Positions 45,082-55,734 of a stretch of DNA of 64,000 nt are shown one piece after another. Under the pieces are notes generated by a model. That model was given only the letters and a program-made list of their open reading frames with translations, did no database searches and was not told the DNA's origin. Each line of letters begins with the position of its first letter. The first letter of the stretch is position 1. Origin of the DNA: Clarkia xantiana subsp. parviflora (lineage: Eukaryota > Streptophyta > Magnoliopsida > Myrtales > Onagraceae); contig JAPTYO010000004.1 in NCBI GenBank assembly GCA_036873135.1, positions 37,419,105 to 37,483,104 of the forward strand, given 5' to 3'. A program made the position numbers and the translations under genes.

Positions 45082-47280
45082 GCTTGCCCCTCTTTGGACG
45101 GAGTCCCGTAGAATGCATTAGAGGGGGTTTGTCCAAAGACGAGTAAACACTAATTTTGGCTAGGAAGTATATCTTCTTTCGGGTCTTCAAGTCTCCAAGG
45201 TGGCCTTTGGCTTTATTAACGATGAAAAAGTTAAACTTCTGTCGGCGGTGCCCCTGTTGACAGTGCCTCCAATGGTAGCGCAGAAAAGTAAAGCCTTGGT
45301 CGACGGTGCCCTGTTGGCGGTGCCTCCATTGGTAGTGCAGAAAATAGAACCTCCGTCGGCGGTGCCCCTGTTGGCGGTGCCTCCATTGGTAGTGCAGAAA
45401 ATAGAACCTCCGTCGGCGGTGCCCCTGTTGGCGGTGCCTCCGTTGGCGATGCAAAAAGTAAAGCCTCCAGTGGTGTGCGGAAAAGTAAAGCCTCCAGTGG
45501 CGTGCGGAAAAGTAAAGCCTCCAGTGGCGTGCAGTAAAGTAAAATATTGATCGATGATGCCTCCAGTGGCAAGCGATAAGAAAAAGCCTCCAGTGGCGTG
45601 CAATAAAGTAAACCCTTAATCGACGATGTCTCCAGTGGCGAGCGATAAGGAAAAGCCTCTAGTGGCGTGTATCGGAGAAGAGCCTCTAGTGGCGTCCGTT
45701 GGAGAAGTGCCTCTAGTGGTGTGACTTGCGAAGGCTGAATACTAAGGCTTCGTTCGTCTGGGCTGACTCTCAGGAAGCTGGAAAACTTCAGATCCTGATT
45801 GTCGGTTGTGACTTGTAGGAACAGACTGTAACAGTCCTACTTATCATTTGAGTGGTGACTTGCGAAAACAGACTGTAACCGTCTCGTTTGCCCTGAAGTT
45901 GACTCATAGGAACAGACTGTAACAGTCCTACTCATCTTTGGAATGCGACCTGCGAGAGCAGACTGTAACCGTCTCGCTTCCCGTGAAGTTGACTCGTAGG
46001 CACAGACTGTAACAATCCTACTCGTCGTTGAATGGTGAATCGCGAGAACAGACTGTAACCGTCCCGCTTGCCGTTTGGAAGACGCTGTGTTGTAGAAAAT
46101 ACGCTTGCGCATGAGTGTTTGTCCCTAATTTTTGCCTAAATTGTGCATTGCGCGACAACCTAGCGGGATCTTTTTTCTCTTTTTTTTTTCTTTTTTTTTT
46201 CTTTTTTCTTCTTTTTTTTTGTTGGGAATTTCTCCTTTTTTCTCTCCTTTGCCACGGCCGATTGAGAGATTTCCGACCGTGCCCCTCAGCTTTTTATTTT
46301 CTCTCCTTTTTCTATGATTGCAATTTCTGAACTTGCAACCATGCCTCTCATTTCCTGATTTTGCCTAGGTCACCCTTTCGGGTTTTCAACCTAGCGGAAG
46401 TACTCTTTATTTTATAGCCGATTAAACGGGGCTGTGACCCGTACTTTATTTTCCGCCTCGATGCGGGAGTATTTGTAGCCGTTTGGGGGGTGGCTGTGAC
46501 CCATTTCTCACTGGCTTCAATGTTGTGGGAGCTCTTTTAATTTGTAGTCATTTGGGGGGTGGCTGTCGCCCTTCATTCCTCGTCTCTGTTCCGAGAAACA
46601 CTCTTTGTATGTAACCATTTTGAGGGTGGTTGTGGCCCTTTCACTTAATATCCGCCATCAATGTACCGGGATCGCTCTTTTGACTGTAGCCGTTTGAGGG
46701 ACGACTGTGACCCTTTCTTTTATTTTCCCGCCCTCACCGTTTTCGCGAGATCACTCTTTTTGTGTAGCCATTTTAAGGGTGGTTGTGGCCCTTTTTATTC
46801 TCCTGCCCTCACAGGGTTCGCGGGGTCACTTTTTTATTCGTAGCCATTTGGAGGGTGGCTGTGGCCCTTTCACCTACTTCCCGCTTTTGATGTTTCAGGA
46901 GCGCTCTTTATCTGTAGTCATTTGAACGGTAGCTGTGGCCCTTTCTTTGTAGTCGTTTTAGGGACGACTGTGACCATTTTTATATGTGGTTGATTTAGGG
47001 ACAACTGTGACCCTTTTATTTCTTCACTGCTCTCACAAAATATGCAAGAGCACTCTCTTTATTTTTATCGGTAGCCAATTAAAGGGCGGCTGTGACTCTA
47101 AAAAAAGTTTTTTTTTTCTTTTTTGCTTTTTTTTTTTGTTTTTTGCCCTTTTTTGCTTGCTTTTTTTTTTTTTTTTTAAACGAAAATATAGCGAAAATAA
47201 TCAACTACAATTATGTACATGCCCCTAGTGGCAAATCTGAAATTTCTAATTCAAAACATCTTCTAGAGAAGGACTCAGTT
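45082..47280. repeat. X internal region: four tandem arrays and T-runs
   Basis: After the polypurine tract: (a) about 45235-45470, 60-bp units built on GCGGTGCCTCCATTGGTAGT; (b) about 45470-45740, 27-60 bp units built on AAGCCTCCAGTGGCGTG; (c) about 45830-46075, units with CAGACTGTAACCGTCTCG and CAGACTGTAACAGTCCTA alternating; (d) about 46400-47100, units with GTAGCCGTTTGAGGG...GGCTGTGACCCTTT. Long T-runs lie at 46170-46220 and 47107-47178. Open frames of 110-140 aa through (a) arise because the period is a multiple of 3. I see no conserved protein. Confidence 0.8.
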
Positions 47281-48420
47281 GATTGAGTCAAAATATGTCG
47301 ATCGTGTCGACGCCCTGGATGGACCTTACAACCAATGGATGACGTAGACAGTGATTTCTAATCTCGGCTTCTCAAGTGCCCCAGTTATTGCTCAATCTCG
47401 TCTGGGGATGCCCCCTGGCTAGCACCTACCGGGTTAGGCTCGTCGCATGCAGGATGAATGACCTGGCCAATGAACACACATGGATGACGTGGAGTAGTCC
47501 GCATTGGGGCACAGATATTGCGCGAGAAAAATTCGGCAACTGACACAAGAATGGTTGGCGAGCAAAGGGCCGTGCACGAGATGTGCTCTTCAGAGGCTTT
47601 TATTTGGATGATTATCCGAGCTGCACAATGAGTAGGGGAAAAAAATCAAATTTTGGGGAGAAAATTGATCACGACTTCTCTTACCTGGGTGCCTGACATC
47701 TTTAATGGAAATTTGCTCCATATGTGAATGGATCTGTTGCATGTCCTGATTTTCCTGCTCCATCTAGAAATCACAACTTGTATATGAACACCTGCCGGAA
47801 AGTAAATGCCCATGGACCTCTGATGGAAGGCACCAACAATAATGTTTTCTTTGCTTGACATCCAAAATGTTCATTGATCAGCACATTGAATCTTCACGAG
47901 ACTCTTGATGATCTCATGATATTTTCCCATCTTCGGACATGACCGATCTCAATAGGAGCTGCCCCTTGGTTACCACCGACCGTTTTAGACCTCACCGTAG
48001 AACGGATGTAGGGTTTGGTTCGGGGACGCGTATGAATTCCACACATTGTATGTGTAATTTTGGCATGGGAGTTCTTTGAAGCAGTCACATTTCACGTGGT
48101 TGCGACCTCGTCGAAGTGGTCGTCTGATCTGCAAAAAGAGTAGGGACACTCAAATCTCAAGGAAAAAATCAAGTACAATTCATCATACCTGAGCATCGGA
48201 TATTCCGAGTGAGCAATTTGTTCTTCGTGTAACTGGATGACTACACGTTTATGTTTCCCTATTCGGCCGACACCACTTGTATGTACAACATACCTATCCA
48301 AGGGTACCTGAAAAGACTAGACACGAAAGTTAGTATAAAGAATCAAATGAGTCATGCATGATTTTTCGAAAAACTTCTAATATCATTCATTTCATAATTT
48401 TGATTACATTTCAGAAAGAA
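47281..48420. other. X internal region, single-copy part
   Basis: Three minus frames of 64-71 aa (47646-47861, 47894-48088, 48092-48301) occur, without start context or any domain I recognise. Short CCCCTGG/CACCGACC phrases near 47405 and 47970 suggest an old duplication. No gene is called. Confidence 0.45.
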
Positions 48421-50197
48421 TCAAAATTTATGATCTAAGGTGTTTTGCACTAGCTTGGAGTTTAATGAGTTCGCTGAGTGCACTATCTGGCTCGAACGCA
48501 CGCTAGATATTTAAAATGAAGTTTTTTTAAAATGATTTTCTCGCCCTTTGTTTAAGCTCGAATAGTCACACTCAATTAAACATTTAAACTGTTTTTTCAA
48601 AAAATCAAAATCAGAATCAAATCTCTTTTTCAAAGCGCTAGCTCAAGCGAAGGTTGAAATGAATATCTTGTCGAAAAAGTGTAATACACCTCAGATAAAA
48701 AATGAATGACACTTTGAGTTTTTTTTTTTTTTTTGCTCATGCATGCTCGAAAGTTAAAGTTCAACTGTTAAGGAAGTTTACAACTTACAACCAGCTTACC
48801 TGAATGATACATATGGAATGTACAAAATGAAAAATCCAAGTAAATTTTTTTAAAAATAATGCAAATGCAATGCATGTTTGGAATTAAAAGCTTAATAACT
48901 AAGAGAAGATTTAAAATCTATCTAAAGAATCGTTTTTCCTAAAACAATGCCTATGAGATATACATGAGATGCATACTTGAAATGAAAGTTCTACAGTTGA
49001 GAAAACTTACAAATTACCTGAATTTTTCTTTTATTTTTTGTTTTTTTAAAAGGAAAAAAAAACATCTTGGTTGCTCAAAAAAAATGAAATTTTTTTTTAA
49101 AGAATGCATATGAGATGCACAAAATAAATACAATATGCAAACTTAAAAATAAAATTTCTACAACTAAGAAAAATTACAATTTACCTGATATTTTTTCGAA
49201 AATAACGCATATGAGATGCACATCTTTTTTTAAAAAAAAAATCAGGTAAAAGGTTTTTTTAAACAAAGAGCCCAAAAACTAAGAGAGCTTACGATTTATC
49301 TAAAAAGTTTTTTTTAAAAATTAATGCATACTGGATGCATTATTAAAAATAAAACAATTCAGGTAAAAAGTTTTTGAAATGATGCATATGGAATGCACGT
49401 TCGAAATTAGAAGCTCTAATAGCTAAAGAGGAATTACAATTTTTCCTAAAATGTTTTTTTAAAGGCACCACATATGCGACGCACTAACCAAAATTACAAC
49501 TTACCTGAAAAGTTTTTTTTAAAAAAAATAATGCGTATGAAACGCAAGTTTGAAATTAAAAAAATATTCAGGTAAGAGGTTTTTTTTTTTAAAAAAAAAA
49601 ACAATGCATACGAAATGCATGATTGGAAAGAAAACTTCTACAACTAAATGACTAACTACTTAGCTGAAAAAAAGTTTTTTTTTGTTTTTTTTAAATGCAA
49701 TGAGATGAATGCATGAGAAATAAAGTTACACGGTTAGAAAAAACTTACAATTTACATGATAACCTCTTTACAAAAAAAAAAAAAAAACTGATAAAACACG
49801 ACATGTTAGGAGGGTAAAAAAAAGTGTGGCTTTGCTCTACAAGGTAGGTTCCACTGATAGGCTCCCGACAAGGTGGTTTCCTCTCCCCATCACAGGGATC
49901 ACATGACCTTCACAAGCGAGTGGAGTTGTTCTGAGTCGTTCCGGCGGCTCGGCCGCGCGGTCGTACCCTTACTAACTCTCCGGGGTTCCTAGTTGCCCTG
50001 GGTTTTAGGCATTTTGGGTATTACACTAAAGTGGTGTGTGCGAGTTCAAATAATGCCACAAAAAGAAAAATGTTAATTTTAACTCTAAAAAATGTACCTG
50101 TCACACAAAAAAACAAAGTTAGAATGGTGAAGATAATAAAATATAAAAACTCAAAAAAATGGCAATAAACGAATATAATGAGCCTGAACCCTCTAAG
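48421..50197. repeat. X internal region: about 100-bp degenerate tandem array
   Basis: From about 48770 to 49790 units repeat with the order AACTTACAATTTACCTGAA, a T/A homopolymer pair (TTTTTTTAAAAAA), then AATGCATATGAGATGCA. The period is near 100 bp and spacing is variable because of the homopolymers. About 49800-50000 is more complex (TAGGTTCCACTGATAGGCTC). There is no coding. The interval ends at the second primer-site copy (50198-50215). Confidence 0.75.
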
Positions 50198-50215
50198 TCC
50201 CCAGCAGAGTCGCCA
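50198..50215 (-). promoter_or_regulatory. X primer binding site, inner copy
   Basis: On the minus strand TGGCGACTCTGCTGGGGA, identical to the copy at 52526-52543. It follows another LTR-like end (CCGACA at 50219). The primer tRNA was not identified. Confidence 0.7.
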
Positions 50216-50218
50216 AAT

Positions 50219-52525
50219 TGTCGGACCTAAAATCTGACCTATGGCAAATTACGTTTTGAAAACGTGCAATTTTAAAAGAGTCGCCACTAGTTAATTATAA
50301 GGCTAACTAGAATTCCTAAATCACCTAAGCGAATAACGAATTAAACACCTAGGTATAAAATTTATATGCGATCAGAAATTCGAGTTCGGGGGTTCTGTTA
50401 CGAATTAAAAAAATACAATTATTTATTACGCCCTTTCGGTACTCAATTCACATAATTTGCCAGCTTTATTCTTTAAATAGATGTTATATCAGATTAATCT
50501 AACGATATCAAAATCAAATCAGGTTTTTATCCTATGCAAAATTATTATCAAATATTAACTTAAATCTAAAAATTAATTATAATCTATAACTCCTAATTAA
50601 TACGAAATTTAAAACTTCTAAAATTACCCAACATGCTAAATACATACATAACCTAATATATTTTCAACATATATACATAATAATTTGAGCAATTAAATAT
50701 TCTACCTAATCAAATTTATTCAATTACATTTAAATTACCTAACTTAGTATAATATAATAATAATAAAATAACAGAATAATGAAATATATAATAAAATAAT
50801 AATAATAAATGAGTAAAAATAAAAAAAAAATAAAAAAAAACAACAACAGCAACGTAGCTAACCTGCGGAAGGACTGCCTGAGCGCCGATGGACCTGCCGG
50901 ACGGGACAGCATCGACGGACTGGAGCAGCTGAGGCGGACGGAGCTCAGGCGAGGACGAACGGAGCTGCTACATGGGGCGGCGGAGCTTTGATTCACCGAC
51001 AATGGCGATGGTGATGGCAGTCCAAATCTAAGTCGGAGTCGGAAGTGCACCGACGCTGGTCCTTGGCTGCGGGCGGCGCTGGCGAAGATCCGGGCGGCAC
51101 AGCAAACAGCCAGGCGGGACAGTGGACGGCATGGGCGGCGCAGGCGCGGCGGAGGGACACATCGGAGGCAGTCAATCACTGGCGGGGAGGACTGGCAATA
51201 TGCAATAAATATATATTCATAATTTTCGGAATTAATTAGTGTATATTAGGGAAAATATTGTTTTCCTAATTTTAGGTATTAATCTAGCTATAAAAGGACC
51301 CCTTGTCAATGTAAAAAGACACAAAAAAAATAATAAACATCTGGTCTAGAATTCTGTGCAAATTTCGTCTTCTAATGAATAAAGTTTTTTTTTTTTCTTT
51401 CGCTCATCCTGTCCGGCCAAGGTCTGCCGGAGCTCCGCCAGCAGCAGCCACCCCTCCGTACGCTACTCGCCCAGCCACCGGAATCGTCCATGCTCAGCCC
51501 GCTGCCAAGCTCACCGGAGCCACCACGACCGGTGTCCACTGCCATCCAGTCCTCCCCGCCAGTGATTGAATGCCTCCAATGTGTCCCTCTGCCGCACCTG
51601 CGCCGCCCATGCCGTCCACTGTCCCGCCTGGCTGTCTGATGTGCCGCCCGGATCTTCGCCAGTGCCGCCCGCAGCCAAGGACCAGCGTCGGTGCACTTCC
51701 GACTCCGACTTAGATCTGGACTGCCATCACCATCGCCATCGTCGGTGAATCAAAGCTCCGCCGCCCCATGTAGCAGCTCCGTTCGTCCTCGCCGGAGCTC
51801 CGTCCGCCTCAGCTGCTCTAGTCCGTCGATGCTGTCCCGTCTGGCAGGTCCATCGGCGCTCAGGCAGTCCTCCCGCAGGTTAGCTACGTTGCTGTTGTTG
51901 TTTTATTTTTGTTTTTTATTTTATTTATTATTATTATTTTTTATTATAAATTTCATTATTCAGTTATTATATTATTATTATTGTTATTATTATATTATAC
52001 TAAGTTAGGTAATTTAAATGTAATTGACTAAATTTGATTAGGTAGAATATTTAATTGCTCAAATTATTATGTATATATGTTGAAAATATATTAGGTTATG
52101 TAAGTATTTAGCATGTTGGGTAATTTTAGAAGTTTTAGATTTCGTATTAATTAGGAGTTATAAATTATAATTAATTTTTAGATTTAAGTTAATATTTGAT
52201 AATAATTTTGCATAGGATAAAAACCTGATTTGATTTTGATATCGTTAGATTAATCTGATATAACATCTATTTAAAGAATAAAGCTAGCAAATTATGTGAA
52301 TTGAGTACCGAAAGGGCGTAATCAAAAATTATATTTTTTTAATTCGTAACAGAACCCCCGAACTCGAATTTCTGATCGCAGATAAATTTTATACCTAGGT
52401 GTTTAATTCTTTATTCGCTTAGGTGATTTAGGGATTCTAGTTAGCCTTATAATTAACTAGTGGCGACTCTTTTAAAATTGCACGTTTTCAAAACGTAATT
52501 CGCCATACGTTTTCAAAACGTAATT
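50219..52525. repeat. Large inverted repeat of an LTR variant inside X
   Basis: Arms 50240-51195 and 51546-52507 are inverted copies (about 95% identical by eye) around a 350-bp spacer. The sequence is a divergent X-type LTR: TGTCGGACC end, then R-U5. A plus-strand TATA box (GCTATAAAAGG) lies in the spacer at about 51281. Each arm contains a GC-rich block of about 300 bp absent from the normal X LTR (50870-51180 and 51560-51890), bordered by CAG|GTTAGC. The block reads as Pro/Arg/Ser-rich frames with no known domain and may be captured host sequence. The repeat lies between two primer-site copies. Confidence 0.85.
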
Positions 52526-52543
52526 CCCCAGCAGAGTCGCCAA
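52526..52543 (-). promoter_or_regulatory. X primer binding site
   Basis: TGGCGACTCTGCTGGGGA on the minus strand, two bases after the LTR end CCGACA at 52546. It defines the orientation of X. Confidence 0.8.
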
Positions 52544-52545
52544 AT

Positions 52546-53351
52546 TGTCGGACCTAAAATCTGACCTACGGTGATATACATTTTGAAAACGTGCAATTTT
52601 GGAAAGAGTCGCCACTAGTTAATTATTAGGCTAACTAGAATCCTAAATCACCTAGATAGATAATGAATTAAATACCCAGGTCTAAAATCAATCTACGATC
52701 AGAAATTCGAGTTCGTAGGTTCTATTACGAATTAAAAATATAATTTTTAACTACGCCATTTCGGTACTCAATTCACTTAATTTGCCAATTTCATTATTAA
52801 TTAAATATAAATCAATATTGAGCATGCACAACAATAAAATCTAATAATATTAACAATTATCATACACAATTAAATCAATACAAACTAACATGATGAATAT
52901 ACATAATTAACTTTTATCGCCTAATTAATCTAAACTAATCAAATTCAAACTATTTATGTCAAATTAAGTCTACTGATATAACATGTATAAAAATAAAAAT
53001 AATAAAATAGATAGTGTTACAACATGTAATTAAACAAGAACTATTGGTATATGACTAAACAAACACCAACATACAAAATAATAAATAAATAAAAACAGAA
53101 AATTAACTAAAAAAAAAAAAAAAAAAATTCACTAGAAGACAAATCTGCACGGGTTCCAAAATCTGATGTAGTATTATTGTTGTGGTGTGCCTTTTACATT
53201 GACAGTAGGTGCCCTTTTATAGCTAAATTAGGTCTCAATATTAGGAAAACACATTTACCTAAATATACACATTAATTATTCCGAAAATTACATATATATA
53301 TATTTATGAAAATTGTCATAAATATATAATATATATTTTCTGAATATTACA
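52546..53351 (-). repeat. Element X, 5' LTR, left part (split)
   Basis: Matches 44126-44931 with scattered substitutions and small A-run indels. Homology stops exactly after GAATATTACA and resumes at 63700 with TGATATTTAATGC. The intervening 10.35 kb is the Helitron-like insertion. Confidence 0.93.
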
Positions 53352-53352
53352 T

Positions 53353-55195
53353 CTATTATCTATTATATAGTGGCCAAAGGCCATTTTGTAACCGCCAAAT
53401 TTTTATATGATTATCTATATTACTATGGCAGAACTTGGTTTTACACAAATACCCTTCTGAATATTAGTTGAATTAATTAATGTAATCAATTAACTTAGGG
53501 TTTTGTAGTAATTTATTATTTCTAAATATTTGAAGAAAAAACATTACAAATTGTCACTACAAAGAATCGAACCTATGAATTAATGTATTAAAGGCACACA
53601 CCTTAACCATCTATGCTAATAAAGTATTTAATACTCTCTTAATACTTAATTGTATTAAACGGTTCGAATATTAAAATTAACTTAAATTGTGAAAAAATTA
53701 TATCAAGTTTAAATATAATCTAAAAATTTAAAATAAATTCTAGATGGACCGAGAGAAAAAAAAAATCATTAGAATCGCAAGATGATCATGTTTTGAAATT
53801 TAACTAACAATGTTAATGTATTTCTAATGCATATCGTTGTAAGTTCATGATGATACGTTAAGAACCAATATTATTAATACATTTTCACGAATAAATGTTA
53901 TGATACAAATCATGATTTATTGTTGAAAAGTGGTTCTTTCATTTTCATTTTCCACTTTTAGCGTATTTTTATTATTTCAAAAAAAATTTAATTGATTTTA
54001 AATAGTGACATAAATATTAGCCCTACTATTATGTGCATATACATCTACAATTGCAAAATATAATCAAACTAACTTTTTCTTAATTGGCTTAAGTGGTTTT
54101 TCCTAATGTGTATATTAAATATACTGGTATATGCTAGAAGTGTGTGTATTGTCGTCTTGGGACATATGAGTCTGGCTTTAAGGAATTACAAATGCATCAT
54201 TAACTCTGATAATATAAGAATAGAACTTGATTAAAAAAAATCACGCACCAAGGGATTCTTTGTTGTTTAACGAAAAATGAGCAAAAACATATACCCACCT
54301 ACGATTTAATGCATAAAAGCCATACGTCTTTACCATATATATATGCTAATAAACTCTTGTTACTATCTTAATACTTAATTGTATTAACTGGTTCAGAATA
54401 CTAAAATTAACTTAAATTGCGAAAAAAAAATATTATATCAAGTTTAAAAATAATCTAAAAATATTATAGATGGACCGAGAGAAAAAATTATCGGAATCGC
54501 ATGATTATGTTTGGAAATTTAACTAATAATATTAATGTATTTCTAATGCATATCGTTGTAAGCTCATGATGATACGTTAATAGCCAATAATTTTAATATA
54601 TTTTCACGAATAAATGTTATGATACAAAGTATGATTTATTGTTGAAAATTGGTTCTTTCATTTGTTTTTCCACTTTTAGCGTATTTTTATTATTTTAAAA
54701 AAACTTAGTTAATTTTGAATAGTGTCATAACTAAATTAGCCCTACTATTATGTGCATATAAATCTACAATTGCAAAATATAATCAAATTAACTTTTTCTT
54801 AATTGGCTTAAGTGGTTTTTCCTAATATGTATATTAAATATACTGGTGTATGCTAGAAGTGTGCGCATTGTCGTCTTGAGACATAATGAGTCCGGCTTTA
54901 AAGAACTACAAATTGCATTATTAGCTCTGATAATATAAGACCAAAACCTTATTAAAAAAATCACCCACCAAAGGGCTCTCAGTTGTTCAACGAAAAAGAA
55001 AAAACACATTAAATGATTCTTAGTCTCTCGAGCATTATTATAATTTTTTAATAATTTGTTCAAAACTTTACATAATATGTTATATTTTACATAAATTAAG
55101 TAAATTTTTTTTGCAATGCTCACGTATGTCTATAATCGTAACCAAAAGTAAATTGATATTTTAATCCACTTAAGTGGATTTTCCTAATGCTTATA
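53353..55195. repeat. Helitron interior: two tandem about 690-bp copies
   Basis: About 53560-54255 and 54290-54975 are direct repeats. Shared phrases include CTTAATACTTAATTGTATTAA, AGATGGACCGAGAG, TTCTAATGCATATCGTTGTA and CACTTTTAGCGTATTTTTATT. Each copy ends in a degenerate form of the TTCCTAATG...GTCGTCTTG stretch that adjoins the reversed Helitron end at 55196. This suggests head-to-tail stacking of truncated Helitron copies. There is no coding; a 111-aa minus frame (54788-55123) has no domain. Confidence 0.7.
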
Positions 55196-55653
55196 CTAGA
55201 TACCTGCGCGCGCGTGCGCGTTGTCTTCCTGAGAATGTTGTAATGACATCATTAGAATGACTCCGAGAATGATACAAGATCGGCTCGATTCCTAGGATGA
55301 TACAAGAACATAACCGTATTTTCTTAAAAAATTAAATTAAACTATGTAACATACTGTTATAATGAAAATAAAAAAAATTCTAAAAAATTTAAAGTAAAAT
55401 GCTCGAGGGACCGGGAGCAAGAACATTCACTATAGAGCTCCCGGTCCCTCGAGCATTTTACTTTAAATTTTTTAGAATTTTTTTTATTTTCATTATAACA
55501 GTATGTTACATAGTTTAATTTAATTTTTTAAGAAAATACGGTTATGTTCTTGTATCATCCTAGGAATCGAGTCGATCTTGTATCATTCTCGGAGTCATTC
55601 TAATGATGTCATTACAACATTCTCAGGAAGACAACGCACACGCGCGTAGCGCG
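55196..55653. repeat. Head-to-head Helitron 3' ends (inverted repeat)
   Basis: The left arm 55196-55418 begins with the reversed terminus CTAGATACCTGCGCGCGCG. The right arm 55437-55653 is its near-perfect inverse and continues, after W, at 63687-63699 as CAGGTATCTAG. The spacer is 18 bp. Both arms carry TATCATTCTCGGAGTCATTC-type sequence and the GCGCG-rich terminal hairpin. Confidence 0.85.
55649..55653. repeat. Target site duplication of W, left
   Basis: GCGCG before the W LTR; the second copy is at 63682-63686. Both lie within the terminal hairpin of the Helitron. Confidence 0.85.
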
Positions 55654-55734
55654 TGATGGACATACACATGATTCGGGCTCGGTTTTAAATTATCTAGACT
55701 TCGTACACGCACGAGACCCGCCCGAAACCCAATT
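55654..55734 (+). repeat. Element W, truncated 5' LTR
   Basis: TGATGGACATACAC... matches the first 81 bp of the 3' LTR with two transitions, one at a CpG. It then joins AATGTCATTCATGGTGG, which is gag-pro sequence. A shared AAT at the join suggests microhomology. Confidence 0.9.

Noticed and set aside
45077..45603. Gly/Ala/Thr-rich repeat ORFs of 113-138 aa
   Set aside because: Product of a 60-bp tandem array inside the coding-free element X; no domain and no start context.
46115..46330. Phe-rich ORFs resembling membrane proteins (also 46986-47228)
   Set aside because: They are translations of poly-T runs.
50739..52008. Two similar Arg/Ser/Pro-rich ORFs that look like a duplicated gene
   Set aside because: They are the two arms of one inverted repeat. 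I keep the idea of captured sequence as a finding but do not call a gene.
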